Assembly (NCBI GenBank): GCA_022606135.1
Contig: JABYQN010000003.1
Span: 2,542,001 to 2,606,000 of the forward strand
Length of the DNA: 64,000 bases
Reading direction: 5' to 3'
Origin: Fomes fomentarius
Lineage: Eukaryota; Basidiomycota; Agaricomycetes; Polyporales; Polyporaceae
Below, piece after piece: positions 45,483 through 58,598 of this stretch. How positions within the stretch are numbered: position 1 is the first letter of the stretch; each line of letters starts with the position of its first letter. The notes below the pieces were generated by a model. That model was not told the DNA's origin. It saw only the letters and a program-made list of their open reading frames with translations, and did no database searches. The translations under genes and the position numbers were made by a program.

Positions 45483-46573
45483 CTGCCATCAATAACTAGA
45501 TTGACAAACATTATAAATTGCTGCTCATTGCATCTGCCACTTGTACTAAGTTTCCGAACTCTCGTTCTTCTGTCTACGACGCCCAAAATGAAATACAATC
45601 TGGCTAGCCACTTGAACATGGTCCACTTAAGCCTCTTGAATGGTCTCTGCAACGACCGACTGCTGGGAAACTTTTCCCCCATACAAACTCTGCCTAGTCG
45701 TGTGCAAACGATCACGTCCAGCCACACCTATGTCTTTTCCATGTACGTCGTCAGGCTCACAAAGCCCAGTGCAATACTCTTCCCTCACAAATGCTCGGAT
45801 ATGCATCGGCAGGGCTATTTTCAGAACGCTTGTTGAACAATATCGTCTTGCACGAGTCGACCCATGTGCCTCGGTGTCGTCAATGGAGAAGTCAATACTA
45901 TAAATATCTTGGCCGTATCCATGCATATGATCTTCCGAGAGCCAGTCAAACTCACCCGAAACCATACAAGCCACAGCACAGCAACGGGCCCAATTCGTCC
46001 CGCTCCCACAGCGCAAACATCTATCTTACGTTCCGTCGCGCTGGGGCCCCGCATCCGCCGAGCACACAAGCAGCTTCGGTACACATTCGGTAAAAACGGT
46101 GCTACGTCGGATACGACGTGGTTCGACGTACGTTGTGTCCTGCCTTCCTTCTCGTCATCTGCACAGTGCTGATAGGCTGCTGTCCCACATACAGCTGCTT
46201 CCCCGACTGAGCAGAAGTAATAGCCTTGCCCGGGCTCGCCGCCGCGCTCGGAGAAAGCTGATGATGCAGCGCGACGACAGCTGCTACGGCACGGATGAAC
46301 ATGCTTCGACGGCAACGTGCTGTATCGTCCTCGGACAGGGTCGACGAAGATAACGTTCCGCCGACTCCACTGCGCAAGCGCGGACGGGCGGACGGACCAT
46401 GCTTTCCAGTCGACTATCTGTCAGCAGCAGCTCTATGTCAGGAATCGCATCTCCTAAGACATAGACTTACATATGCATCTTGGACACCTGTGAGAGTCGA
46501 GTCCGAGCACAGGTATAAGAGCAATCGAACCCAGGAGGCTACTCTGCAGCATCCCTCCTCGGCTTCCTCCACA
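45483..46573. other. Intergenic region upstream of the AA9 gene
   Basis: No gene supported. Open frames of 100-165 codons on both strands (45600-46380) lack domains and conserved splice structure. The 3' end carries the AA9 promoter. Confidence 0.45.
46514..46519 (+). promoter_or_regulatory. TATA-like element of the AA9 gene
   Basis: TATAAG lies 55-60 bp upstream of the AA9 start codon, with a C/T-rich stretch (CATCCCTCCTCGGCTTCCTC) between it and the ATG, the usual layout for highly expressed secreted-enzyme genes in fungi. Confidence 0.5.
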
Positions 46574-47606
46574 ATGTTCAAGGTCATCATCGCCCTCGCC
46601 CTCGCGGCGTCTGCCACAGCGCACTGTGTGTCTCCCACTTCGTTGCAATCCTTTCCACTTCCAGCCGTTGCTGACGTACCCTGACCTCTTACAGACACCT
46701 TCCCCTCGCTCGTCGTAAACGGCACGACGACCCCAGACTGGATGAACGTGCGGAAGACGAACAACTTCAACACCCAAGCCCCCGTTACCGACGTCACCTC
46801 CGCAGACTTCCGCTGCTACGACTCGCAAACGAACCCGACGGCCCAGACGACCACCGTCGCCGCGGGCAGCACCCTCGGCATCATGTCCGACGGCACGATC
46901 TACCACCCCGGTGTCGTGAACGTCTACATGGCCAAGGCCCCCGGGGACGTCGGCAGCTTCGCGGGCGACGGCCAGGTGTGGTTCAAGGTGTACCAGATCA
47001 CGGCCGAGACGGACGGCGGGAGCTCGATCACGTTCCCCGCCGAGGGCGTTCCCGGAGTCTCGTTCACCGTCCCGAAGAACCTCCCGAGCGGACAGTACCT
47101 CGTCCGCATGGAGGCGATCGCCCTGCATGTCGCGCAGACGTTCGGCGGTGCGCAGTTCTACGTGAGCAGCTGTTTGTCTCGGATGTGGTGGATTGGGAGA
47201 GAATGTGTGGATGTAGATGCTGATGGTACGGATGTAGATCTCCTGCGGTCAGGTCAACGTCGTCAACGGCGGCAGCGGCTCGCCCGGCCCTCTCGTCGCC
47301 ATCCCTGGTGTTTACGACGGTCACGTACGTGTCCATTTATTCCATCTCTTGCGTACTACCAACGATGGCTCAACGGAATGTGCGATACACAGGAGCCCGG
47401 CATTCTCATCAACATCAACGTAAGTACAACACCCTTCCCTCCCCATACTTAAGCTGACGAAATAATATGCGCATTATGCAGTACCCGATCCCGAAGACAT
47501 ACACCCAGCCTGGCCCCGTGAGTGCATTCCTACTTGCATGAGTCGCGACAGTGGACACGACACTGACCAAACTGCGCTTCGCACACAGGCCGTCTGGTCC
47601 GGGTGA
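46574..47606 (+). CDS. AA9 lytic polysaccharide monooxygenase (formerly GH61)
   Basis: Copper enzyme that oxidatively cleaves cellulose and related glucans. The signal peptide MFKVIIALALAASATA is cut before His1; the first intron restores H-Y-T-F-P-S-L-V-V-N-G, the canonical mature N-terminus, whose amino group and His side chain bind copper. The second copper His is in GTIYHPGVVNVYMAKAP. The Gln/Tyr active-site part is LHVAQTFGGAQFY, then ISCGQVNVVNGGSG after the intron at about 47161-47236, which also restores the cysteine partner of ADFRC. The family end (PGILININ, YPIPKTYTQPGP, AVWSG) is complete, with TGA at 47604-47606. No carbohydrate-binding module. Secreted. Five or six introns. Confidence 0.93.
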
Positions 47607-48147
47607 AAAGTGTAACTACCAGGTCGCACAGTCATTCTACTGCTTGTGTATCGAGTACCGAGTCCAGCGTTTGCTTTCCACAATGCCAAGCTTCGTTTCC
47701 CACCTCTGATCGTCCTGAAGCACGAGCCTCAGATGTCATCAGTACCTTCAAGCAGAGTCTATTGATCATCGCCTCTCCGCTTGAACGTCTCAGAGCTGGT
47801 CTTGGAGTTGAGCAAGTGTTGCGCCAGGCTGTGTAGAAGGCCAGTGATTCAGATGAAGTTCTGGTGCAAGACCGAGCGCTAGTCCTGTAGGGATTCTCGT
47901 TGTGCGTCTTGGCTCCACATTCTAGTTGAACTGCCGCAACAAGGACCAACGTAGCATTACCATATGCAGAACGCTACCCCATTCGCCCAAACCGGAGCTT
48001 GCTCTGTTCCCTGTGCGTATGTGTCCGACCCTCCCACCTGTCTCATCAACCGCCCTCGAAGACCTCGTTGCTGATAAGGTCATTGATTGCTCTACCACAC
48101 GGACGGACAGACTCATACAAATCACATCAGAGCTAGCAGGAACACGT
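47607..48147. other. Intergenic region
   Basis: No gene recognised between the convergent AA9 and F-box genes. Confidence 0.45.
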
Positions 48148-50611
48148 TCAACTAGACGGATGTGAGGAACCCTCAGCAGTCGCATCCCCCTCATGATGCA
48201 CCACCTTCTCGTCGAACGGTTCGAACGTGATACGATGGACCGCACGCTTCTCCTCAGTGCCAGTGGTACCGGAGCTGTCCGTGCATCAGCAAGATATTCG
48301 AGTCAACAACAATGACATAATTTGAAAAAAAAAAGACTCACTTCTCGGCATGCCATGCATGAAGCAGCGAACTCTGCTGTACGTGTTTCATCTTACATGC
48401 ACAATCAGCATAGACCACAAACACTGCATCGGGCCTTATCAAAAGAATCAATGCGGAACACACGTACCAATTTTCCCATAACCAGATATTGCCCTTCGTT
48501 GCCAAACATCGGTACCGGATCCTTCCCACAACTGCACTTTGGTCTCCCGGACCTCACGAGCACATCCAACTCGGAATGCGTTGTGTCCCCGTCGACCCCT
48601 ACTGCTGCAAGGAAACGGGGGACCAACTGCGCATAGGATTCATGGCCCCGGAACCGCATGACTTGCACATGCTGGATGTTCCATGCAGCACGGTCGCCCT
48701 GCCAGCATTCCAGCAGGGCGAGGTAAGACATATCGATATTCAATGTGTCGTAACGCCCTGGCAGAGACAGCCGGAAGAGCGACTTGGGATCCTCGAGCAA
48801 CGCCAGCTCCTCATCCGGGCCCAACTCCGAATCCTCGTCCGAGTCGTCTTCAGATGTTGCGCGTTGCTTACCCTTCCTACCCGAGGTGGACCTTCCTGTC
48901 TTCCGGCGTTTTAGCGGCGGCATGGCGACAGAGTGAGACCTCATGTACTCGGGATCGCTTTGCTTGATGACTCGCGCGAGGTGTCGCCTAACCGTTACGC
49001 GGTATCTCTCGGCCTCGATGAGAAGAGTACTCTCGATCGCGCTGAACTGCTCTTGAGGCAAGTCCACTTCAGGCTCCGCTGCTGTAAGCAGGCTCAGCAT
49101 GCACGGTAGCTCCTTCGCATCTTCGAAGCCAGGCATCGTGCGCTTCTCCAGTGTCATGCGATCCCTTTGCAGGAACGCGACATAGTATTTTTTCAATGCC
49201 TCCCGTCGCTTGGCCCACTTCACTCTGAAAGCGTCTGCTTCTCGTTGTGCGCGTCCGTTGTCAAGAATCGCAATCAACCTCGGGCGAATGGTGTTCCAGA
49301 CTGAAGCGGGAGTCAGCGAGCGTGCTCTTCGCCTGAACAATCGCATTATCTTACTTCGTGGTGTCAGCTGGCGAGGCTGATCGAGCATCTGCGTCCACTC
49401 GAAATTACGCTGCTTCCGGAATTCTGATTCATCATATCCCAGTTCTTCCAATCTCTTTTGGATCCTGTACTCTATTAGCAACAGGACCAGCAGAGAGGCG
49501 TACGGATACTCACTCTGCAGCACGTTCAGACATAACCTCTCTCCCTTGCTTGTCCTGCTCCGTGCCCCTTGCGTCCCCCATCGGAGAACTGTCCTATGAA
49601 ACTAACGAGCAGACTATGACAATCAACATTATCGCAAAAGGATACACTGCTTACGTTTCGCCTGATCAGTGCTTCCGCTTGATGCTCTTCTACGAATGTT
49701 TGAACCGCCTGTTGATTTGTGTCACGCAACGCAAGGTATTCCCGACCAACAGGGAGAAATTGTGGAGAGTAGAACGAAGACGACGCTTGCTGATCCAATT
49801 GCTGCAAAGGTTCTCGCGCTAGGTCCGAATCTGATGAGGCCAGCAGGATCTCGAACCGTCGAGTAACACGTACCTGTCCACTCCCTTGTAGCTTCCGGTA
49901 CCAGTGTGAACAGCACATCGGTGATTGACTTATTCTTCTTCGTGTTCGTGAGTCCGAGCTCTCGCACCAGCGGCCTTCCTTTACGGACACTGTGCAGGAT
50001 GAGAACACTGCGTCAGGAGAGAATCTGAGAAGACCCACTTTTTGGGCCAACAAATGGCGCATAGCCTCACGCGCAATGCATAGTCGACATTCATCGCACG
50101 TCCTGCGCCACATAACTAGAACGCAGCAATTATATAGTCAATTAAGACAGATGCAGACCGAGAACCTTTACCTGGCAGAACCGTTCGAATACGAGGTACG
50201 CATATAAGGGCTCGCTCATGTCCGTGGGGCAATCAGGAAGCGGAGGTGATATATTCTTGCGGGCGGCAATCCATATGTGACGGGAGTCCTTAGATTGCAA
50301 CATGGACCGCAGCTCGTTAGATACCCGTGACAACTGGAGGACGTCGAGAGGGTCTAGATGCGAGACAATCTATTCATGAAGAATGGAGCCGGTGGGTTAG
50401 TACTTAGTAGTCATTGTCATCGAAGTGCCCGGCGTACCTCAAAGAATACATCCATCGGTACATTCATGACCTGCATCAGCTTTCCTACATTCCTTCCCTT
50501 CGGTCTCTTGCCCTTGGTATTCACGACTGTCTACGGCATAGAGTTCACTGTCAAGACGATACCTGGCGACTATCTGCAAGCTAGTGGGACACTTACCTTC
50601 GTTTTCGCCAT
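48148..50611 (-). CDS. F-box protein (Agaricomycete family)
   Basis: The start is most likely ATG 50611 (MAKTK, then an intron, then TVVNTKGKRPKGRN..). The F-box is VPMDVFFEIVSHLDPLDVLQ, followed by LSRVSNELRSML, joined across an intron ending at the AG just before ATTGTCTCGCAT. Next is the family's DCPTDMSEPLYAYLVFERFC and a zinc-type pair in YALRVRLCAICWPKK. Middle exons hold long alpha-helical, charged segments (QKRLEELGYDESEFRKQ; RDRMTLEKRT) and a Ser/Asp-rich nuclear-like stretch (PPLKRRKTGRSTSGRKGKQR). The C-terminal exons include SGRPKCSCGKDP and end EGSSHPSS. F-box proteins recruit substrates to SCF ubiquitin ligases; the target is unknown. At least eight introns, all in phase where checked. 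Confidence 0.78.
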
Positions 50612-51016
50612 GTGGTTTCTCGGTAGACGAAGGGTATTGTGCATTAATCCGTCGGGAGATGTATCCGGAGCTGGTGGTTGTGGTTGTAGGTTGTTGAACG
50701 CGTCTTTGGCACAGTGGCAGTGACGACGGTGGCGTAGACAATATCACGTGGTCGTGAGAGTAGAGTGCTCTAGCCTCTTGGGCATCAGCGCCGGCTGGCT
50801 ACTTACATACATGTGATACTCACTAGGTGCACGGTTGAGTGATCTGCCTCGGGAAACAGTAATGCGATCGTGAACAGAGTGAAAAGTATTACGGTAGTCA
50901 TGAGTGACCATCAGTGTAAAGCTTTTTGTAGTAATTCACACTAGCTCTATAACCAAGGACTGTTTTTATAAGTAACAATAGTACAAAAAAGGCTTGTGAC
51001 AAGAGTCTTTGCGATG
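50612..51016. other. Intergenic region
   Basis: No gene recognised. It includes an AT-rich stretch at 50880-51000. Confidence 0.45.
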
Positions 51017-51610
51017 TTACTGTTGAACTTTCCACCCTTCTTGTTCAAGGAATTTTACGATAGTCTGGCCAGGATTATTCTGCCCTGCACCCAGTGACTC
51101 ACCCAGACTCGCACCTCGCGCCTCAGTCCCCTCCAGCCTCCAGCCTCCAGATGTAGAGGCATGCGAGACGCGAATATGCATCTCCACTGTCGTCCAAGGC
51201 AGAGACACAGAATAATGGTCGTGGAATGGGCTGGGGCGGTCCGAGGAGGTTAAGCCTAGGCCTGTGAGAACGCCCGGCGTGGAGAATGTGCCTGTCAAAG
51301 TTCTGGATATAGAGCGGAGATGCGCGAGGGACGGGACAGGCGTGTTCGTTCCCTTTCTCCTATGAGCTTCTTGAGTTTCCAAGTGCGAGATAGCTTGCTG
51401 TAAACAATAGTTGTCAAGGATGGTTGGCGTTGTCCTCCGATACTGTATCTATGCATTGTCACCGGATAGATACTCACTTTGAAGGAGGTCGCGCGTCGAA
51501 GCAGGTGCCGGGCGGCAAGGCGATGCTTTCTCCTCGGAGAATGTAGACCTGTCGTTGTCAAGCTTGAAGTGCTTGAAGAAGCTTGACACAAAAGTCGCGA
51601 CTGCGGACAT
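51017..51610 (-). CDS. Small hypothetical protein (two exons)
   Basis: Two exons joined in frame: ATG at 51610 (MSAVATFVSSFFKHFKLDND.. ending STRDLLQ) and a second exon beginning ISHLETQEAHRRKGTNTPVP, ending EQEGWKVQQ at 51017; about 168 residues. The donor is gtgagt after TTCAAA and the acceptor is near 51392. The middle is rich in Ser/Thr/Gly (SRTLTGTFSTPGVLTGLGL) with a beta-rich EMHIRVSHASTSGGW. No domain recognised. Function unknown. Support is a clean splice and frame only. Confidence 0.45.
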
Positions 51611-52696
51611 GGGAAGTTCAGATGCGGCATCACTGTGACAGCCATTCTTCCAGATCAGCTTCCCGTGACGTTAGTACGCGGCGAGCCACTGTTGAACAAG
51701 CAAAACGGAGCGGTGAACCAGCGAACCAGTGTGGGCAGGGTGAGGAATGCGCGAAGGCCTGGCGTCGGCGTTGTTGGCCTCATGGGGATACACAGCCTAA
51801 GCGACCCTGGGCTGCGGTGACAAGGAGCCACGCCGCGAACTGCACCGGGGTGATAGTGAGATGTTGATATAATGCACGTCAGGAACATGCATATGCCGAG
51901 CATATGCTGGAGGTTCTCAAAGATGATCTCGCGTGCACCACGCCGGTGATGCAGATCCATGGTTATGACCGTGCATCATGCATAACCCGTCTCAGGAATG
52001 TCCGAATTCCCTTCCAGCGTCGTATTAGGCACATCGGAATGCACGTTCGAACGTATGGATGAATGGGGCGTTTCTAGAGCATTGCGTTTGCCGCATTACG
52101 GGTGAAAGCCGGTGATGAACGCCTGTGGAGTCCAAGCCCGGACGAAGTGCACTCAGGAAGCTGGAACTCGAATGTGCAGGCTACGAGAGAGTGGAGAAGC
52201 GGACTGGAAGTTGTGAGCTGGCGGCCGAGGAGCGCAAAAAGCGGAGCCGGCCGAAGACGCGGGGGAGTTGTCTACGCGACGGGAGGGGTGCGGGTGGCTG
52301 TGCAAAACCGATAGGCCTCGGCTGCCGTCGCGTTCATATTCTCGTGACCTCACCTGCCAGGCAGTGCGACATCCCGCTGTGCAAGCCCTGTTATCTCTGT
52401 GTGAAGCGGGGCGAGGGTAGACAAAGGTGCGTGGCCGGTGCTATTGTGAATGCGTTCTTGTCTCTCGTCGACACGGACAAAGGCTCGGGGGAGGGGCGCG
52501 TGAGAACAGTTGGAGACGGGAGAATGGATAGCAGCCATGTGGCCGTGATTGTACGCGCAGGCAGGCACGTTATAGCCGTCCTCTTTGCGCGTTGTTATAA
52601 ACTCCCTTCTCGCCTCGCTTTGCAACCCTCTATTTCTTCCCGACCCTCGTCTCCCCCTTCTCCTACGATCCTTCAACCCAACACTCTCTTTCCGCC
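51611..52696. other. Intergenic region upstream of the GH16 gene
   Basis: No gene supported. An open frame runs through the promoter and 5' UTR of GH16 (52125-53147) but is low-complexity and crosses the first GH16 intron, so it is a shadow. Confidence 0.5.
52596..52601 (+). promoter_or_regulatory. TATA box of the GH16 gene
   Basis: TATAAA about 100 bp upstream of the GH16 ATG, followed by a 70-bp pyrimidine-rich tract (52620-52695) that is the likely transcription start zone. Confidence 0.55.
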
Positions 52697-54154
52697 ATGT
52701 TCGGCGCCCTCCCTGCCCTCGTTCTCTCTCTCGCCGCCTCTTCCAGCGCGCTCTCAATGCACCCCGGCCGTGGCCACCAGCGTCGCCACAGCACTGGTGC
52801 ACACAGTGTCACATATGTGCCCCGTAGCCAGTCCTACACCCTCCACAAGGAGTACGCTGGCCAGTCCTTCTTCGAGTGAGTCTTCCTCTTCTTTCCTTTT
52901 CCAACTTCCCCTAAGCTCTATGACGTCAACTCGATGGGGCGGTGTGTCTCCCGTGCATACAAGTCCAACTGTCCTTTATACCGCGCACGCCCACGCACGT
53001 CCAGCGGTGGGCTATGCAACTGCACTTCACGCGCATCCTCGACTACTTTGGTCTCTGAGCGCATATATGCACCTGAGTACAGGGTTCAAGTGTACTGGAC
53101 AGAGCGCTCCACGTTTAAAACGTCCACTCGCCTCGAAACATAGCTGACTTGATGCTACAGTGGCTGGAACTTCTTCACCGATGAAGACCCCACCCACGGC
53201 CTAGTCAACTTCGTCGGCCGTACCGAGGCTAACTCATCCAAGCTTGCCTACGTCCAGGATGACGGCACCGCCGTCATTGCAGTCGACAACTCCGACGGCA
53301 TCCCAGAAGGCGGCAGGCGCAAGTCGATCCGCATCGCCACCGACGAGGCCTTCACCCGCGGTCTCTTCATCGCCGACATCTACTCCATGCCCCACGGCTG
53401 CAGTGTCTGGCCCGCGTACTGGTCCCTCGGCACCGGCAAGGACTGGCCCAACGCTGGTGAGATCGACATCATTGGTGAGTCTCCCTATCACCCATCATGC
53501 AATCGCGGGAGAGAGCGAGGGACTGATCCGGGATCTCTACGCTCGCGCAGAGGGCATCAACAAGAATGTCCAGAACCAGATCACCCTCCACAGCGGGCCA
53601 GGCTGCCTGCTCGACCACTCCGCAAAGTCCGTCGCGCGTATAACGGGCACCAAGTGCGAGTCCTCGGACGGCGACAACTCCGGGTGCTCGTACCAGCAGG
53701 AGGGCAACAACACATTCGGTCACCTCTTTAACATGCAGGCCGGCGGCGTCTTCGCTCACACGCTCGAGAGTGAGGGCGTCTCCGTCTGGTTCTTCGACCG
53801 CAGCGATATCCCGCAGGACATCAAGGACAAGCAGCCCGACCCGTCCAGCTGGGGCACGCCCACTGCGTTCTTCCCGAACACCCAGTGCGACATCCTCAGC
53901 CACTTCTTGCCCCAGCAGCTCATCTTCGTGATCACCATTTGCGGCGACTGGGCCGGTGCTGCGTACAGCGACTCTGGATGCCCAGGGACATGCGAGCAGG
54001 CGGTCGCCAACCCTAAGAACTTCGGTGAGTTCTGCGTCTTGTGCACCACCTCGCACCCTTCTCAAGTCTCTCGCATCGAACCCCCGTTGCTGACAATCCC
54101 GCGTCCCTCACAGCCGCGAAGTGGAAGATCGGCTCCGTCCGGGTATACCAGTAG
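52697..54154 (+). CDS. GH16 family endo-beta-glucanase (laminarinase-type)
   Basis: Secreted glycoside hydrolase of family 16, cleaving beta-1,3/1,4-glucans of fungal or plant walls. Signal peptide MFGALPALVLSLAASSSALS. Exon 1 ends GQSFFE and the next exon starts near 53160 (WNFFTDEDPTHGLVNFVGR). The catalytic motif G-E-I-D-I-I-E (WPNAGEIDIIEG; both Glu and Asp present) forms across the intron at about 53476-53551. Around it are FIADIYSMPHGCSVWPAYWS and, downstream, TLHSGPGCLLD, SYQQEGNNTFG, GGVFAHTLESEGVSVWFFDR and VITICGDWAGAAY. The cysteines of the conserved C-terminal part are present. The last exon, KWKIGSVRVYQ, ends at 54154. No anchor or binding module. Frame intact throughout. Confidence 0.92.
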
Positions 54155-55995
54155 ATGACGACCGACGGCCTCACTCGCCAGCCAGCCTCTGTATAGACCA
54201 GCAATACCCGTCCTCACGTATACCTGTAGAGCATATACTCACGTCTGTGCGCTCTACGCTTTACGTCACCATTTCCTCCTTGCTGCTGCCGCTTCCACTA
54301 TGTTACACACCTCACTAGTAGTCCTCTCCCGGCCGGCCCCGTCCTGTTCCGGTTCCGGTATTCTGCTCTAGGTTGTTCTGGGGGCGGGCTGCCCCGCTTC
54401 GTATCCGTTTTACAACGTGCGTGCGTATAGTCTTCGCGTGGTGCACGAGACAAGACGAGACTCGTGCACGCACACGGGGCCGTGCCCCGTTTGACCTCCT
54501 GGTGCTGTCACTAGGTGCAGAGCGGCTCGCCTTCCTTGCCTTCCTTTGCTCTTCTCCACCTTCTGTTTTACGGTTACGATACTGGCATATCTCCCTTGCA
54601 TTTGTGTCACTGTGCTTTGCGCTCGTCTCATCCGCATTTATGACGCATTCACCCATTCTACTGAGAGTAATATTGTTTTCATAGCCGCGCACATTTACTA
54701 CCGTTCCATTCATTGTACACAACAGCAATCAATATACGTGCATCTGTTTCCGGGTCTGCTGGACGTTCGCGCGGACAACGTTCACCCTCTGCGTATGTGT
54801 GCCCTCATCTGGGACATTTGACTTGACAGTAACTTGCGAGAAGATGTTGCGGTTGGCACTGCACTGGACGCGACGACCTTGGGGCCTATGCAATAATGTA
54901 GTTCGTCGATATCCGCGCGCGGCAGCACGCTCGTCGCTGACCGCAGGCTGGCAGCTATTGTTACTTATGCATAATAGGCACAGATAGTAGAGGGACTGGC
55001 CATATGGGCGTGGCAACACTATTTCCCAATTTTGGGGTGGGGGCATTCATCCTTACCATGCTTTTAGGGGAGTCCCGGGTCAGGGACGCGGTGTGATCGG
55101 TAAGGTATTTACAATCATCTGACAACGAGGGTCCTCCTACGATCTCGACATGGACTCGATGGTGCCGGACATGCTGCTGCGCAAGACGTCTGGATGTTGA
55201 GTCGGATGGGTATATACATATGTTGTTCTGATCGAGTGGTGAAACTACAGCTTGCGCAACGTCGGAGGCCCGGGGAAGCGCCGTGCCCCGAAGTTTCGCA
55301 ACGACAACCTGCGTTCAGTGCATCACGACTGGCCATGTTCATGGTCGGGGTGCCAAGCAGTGGTCTGTGCGGCGTACGCAATACACTAGCGCAAAGATGG
55401 AGAAGCAACACCGTCGAGTGAACGAGGGCAGCTGCGGCGACTGCAGGTGGAGTCGCTTCAGCGAGGGATAAATGGTAATCAGCACTTCCTGCACCTTGCG
55501 ACCGGCGATGCATAACTCCGTGCCGCGCTTCACGATGATGGTACAGTACGTACGCTGGATAAAGATATGTACATAGGTGGGTCGCTACCGTGGGTACACA
55601 TGCGCCTCCTCGGCTCTGATCTTATGGTTCGGATGTTGGCCTAGTGGGTGATGACGTCGATGGCTTGAATAGCCGTTACGCTGTGACACAAGGTGCAGAC
55701 TCAGGAAGCTGTACCTCTTATATCATACCGTTCGTCATCTCCAACACGGCGCTATTCCTCAGCAATGCATCAACCTCATATGAGATCCGTTGGTCGTTTC
55801 CAGCCACTTTGCGGGGGGGACAGAGGTCAGCTCGAACCCCGGTCATACCATCCAACCGAGAGCACCTTCATTAACATGTGGAGCCAAAGACAATCTAACA
55901 CGAAAACCCCACCAAATAGATGGATAATAGTAGGTAGGAGAAACGCAGGCAAGCTTCGTCTTGTCGATCGAACTGATCTGCGAGAAATTGCGAAT
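54155..55995. other. Gene-poor region
   Basis: About 1.8 kb with no gene I can support. The first 500 bp are probably GH16 3' UTR and flank. Several 60-140 codon frames on both strands lack domains and conserved splices. Confidence 0.45.
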
Positions 55996-58598
55996 TTACC
56001 AGCTGGGATACACACACATCAGCAACACAACAACATACGCAGCCGTTGCAGGCGAAGCTCAGAGAGACGGACCTGTACGACTCCTGATGCAAGTAAATCT
56101 CCTCCGCAGCGGACCCGCCCCGGAGGATGGCCAGCTCACTTGAAGAGACGGCGTTCCCCACATCGTAGTTGAACGACTCTGGGCCGCACGCTGTGCAGTC
56201 AGTCGCACATGAGCACTCAAACATCAAGCTATGTAGCAACTGAGCAAGGTCACGTACTAGCGATACCAACAGAACCCCGCCCAGCACAAAACTCCTTAAT
56301 GATGGTCGGAAGGTCAGGACGCCCGGAGTGCTTCGTGACAGAGCCCTCCTCTTCGGTGTCTTTCTCGCTCGCATCGGGCACGTCATCCTCAGATGCGGCC
56401 GGCACGTCGGTGACGTGGTACGAGACTCTGACGGAGAGACCCTCAGGGGCTGTCTTGATGGCGTTGTCGAGCGTCTCCGCGAACCAGGAGAGTGCGTCTA
56501 GATACGTGGTACGGATATCAGACGAGGATTAGACGAATCAAAGCCAGAATGACACGTGCCGGTTGTCCTAACAGCCCAGACGAGATGGACAGCGCGAGTA
56601 GCGGTCTTGCCACTCTCGTAGGATCGAACGAGATCGAGGAGCAACGGGAGGACGAAAGTGACACCTGAGGGCTAAAGATTAGTAGCCCACTTCATGGTCG
56701 CAGTACAGCAGGTTAGCGCACCAGACCCTCCACCAAGGAGAAGCACCCTATCGAAACTGTGAAGGTTACCCTCAACACCTCCATATGGGCCATCCAAGAG
56801 GACATGCGATGTCTTCACAGAACCGCTCTTCGCCACCGCCCCAAGACGGGCTGTGATACCTCCATGTACCCGAGCATAGATCTCCATAGTTCGCCCGCCC
56901 TCTTTGGTTCCAACCTTGGACAGGGTCGCAACCGTGAAGGGATGTGCCGTTGTAGCGTGGATGCCAAGGTCGAGGAAGCGGACGAAGAAGTGCTGGCCAG
57001 AGCGCCAGTTAACCTTTGTGAGAATCGTGATCTTGACCATGTTCTCGGGGAGGGCTTCAATCGTTGCTTGCGTACGGAGGCCGTTGTAAAGTGTTCGGGT
57101 GTAGCGGATCACCCATGAGAGGCCGTAGAGGACAACGGTAACGATGAAGTAGTCCCTGAGAGTCGCGCGATTGAGTATTCAAGTAATGGTGCATTGTGGG
57201 CGACTTACCAGGATGTCAGAGTGTAGTTGCAGTGTATGAATAGAGCGACAACGAAGATGCCGCTCGCACTACGAATGAGGTAAGTATATGAACAGCGAGA
57301 TTAAGGGGGGGCGCATACACGAAGTGCAACCTGGGTGAAGATGGTGGTCAATAACGCTCATACACAGAACGGGGAAAGCACATACTTCTTGAACGTCTCA
57401 TAGTAACGATTCCTTGAAGGGATCGCCGTCGTCAATACCGATATGGTACCGAGAGAAGCCTCGATCATTTAGAAACATACCTAATCGGACCCCACGACAT
57501 GAAGACAAGCCAAGTCTAAAGAAGAAGCAGATTATCAACATCAAGTTGCCGTCTTTCTGTATGCATCCACATATACCTGAGGAACCAACGCAGCCACTCC
57601 AGTCCAGTACCACGGCGTCGTCTTCCAGTTGCTCATCATTTCGCCCTCGCGGATGCTCCGGACAATGAACGGGAACGTATGGATGAGCGACGTGATATCT
57701 ATATCGCCATCAGTCACTTTCGTACACGATGCGGAGATTCTCAACCACAACAATTTATTACTCACACATGATCCAGGCGGCCCATCGGTGGTACACCTGT
57801 AGCTTTTCGTGCGAGACGCCCGTCACCATGCCGATGAAGTTGACCTTCGAGGCGAGAACGCTAGCCAGCCAACATCACTCAGCATCCAACATTCGCGATG
57901 GGGAACGAAAGGCGTACAAGAGGAACGGAAGAATTGCGATGGAGATCCATCCAGACCTAGTCGCAATCGGCTGGCTGTGCCCCATAGCCGGGTTGGGCCA
58001 ATAGTAGGGGTGGGGCGCGAATGTCAACACTGCAGCCCCGATCAGTACACGCGACCCACAGTGTACGGGAGCGTATAGGCGCATAGAACTGACCTGTGAA
58101 GAACACGACAAGGCCGAGGACGATGAGAATTGCGCTGAGTGGGGGCGAGTAGTAGTTGATGACGGTAACGCGGAATTGCTTAGCACCCAAACTACGGGAG
58201 GCCGCGGTAATCTGCTTGAACAAGGGGAGTTTTCTCTGCACGTCGCACATGTTTCTGCATTAGTTTAAAGAGAAATCAGGTAAAGTGCATGTGAGGTATC
58301 TGCGTCCGGTCTCACCCAGACCTCTGGCCAAGGTGGAAAAGGAAGTTGACGAGACCGAAAACAATGATTCCCGCGCAGAAAAAGTAGACCGAGGAGCGTG
58401 CATAATCCAAATCAGCCATGTACCACTAGAACAATATAGAACGTTCATTTTTATGAACACCGAAAGAGTGACGATACGACGTACGTTGTGCCATTGACTC
58501 CTAGTGAGCTTGAATTGCTCTAAACTCATCACCGAAGCGTTGAACGCCCCAGGATTCCTGGGAGAGTGCAAAACCACCGGCGATTCCAGCCAGATCAT
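55996..58598 (-). CDS. Ferric reductase-like transmembrane protein (FRE/NOX family)
   Basis: Plasma- or vacuolar-membrane flavocytochrome that passes electrons from NAD(P)H through FAD and heme to Fe(III). Start ATG 58598 (MIWLESPVVLHSPRNPGAFN); the next exons give WHNWYMADLDYARSSVYFFC, AGIIVFGLVNFLF, SPPLSAILIVLGLVVFFT and VYHRWAAWIM, with the heme-ligand His, and further helices to about 57550. The FAD part is WRSGQHFFVRFLDLGIHATT then AHPFTVATLS; the NADPH part is VLLLGGGSG and VGIASCGPESFNYDVGNAVS. The last intron yields the family's terminal EEIYLHQESYSW with TAA at 55996-55998. About ten introns. A possible role is iron uptake or supplying reduced iron for extracellular redox chemistry, the latter inferred only. 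Confidence 0.85.

Noticed and set aside
47161..47236. Apparent loss of the conserved YxSC stretch in the AA9 enzyme
   Set aside because: Using the acceptor at 47236 restores ISCGQVNVVNGG, so the enzyme is intact.
52125..53147. 340-codon plus-strand frame overlapping the start of the GH16 gene
   Set aside because: Low-complexity, covers the promoter, 5' UTR and first intron of GH16, and uses a different frame from the signal peptide.
55896..55995. Cys-rich extension (CNGCVCCC..) at the C-terminus of the ferric reductase
   Set aside because: It is produced by reading through an intron. Splicing at a normal GT..AG pair gives the family's usual ESYSW ending and a stop at 55996.
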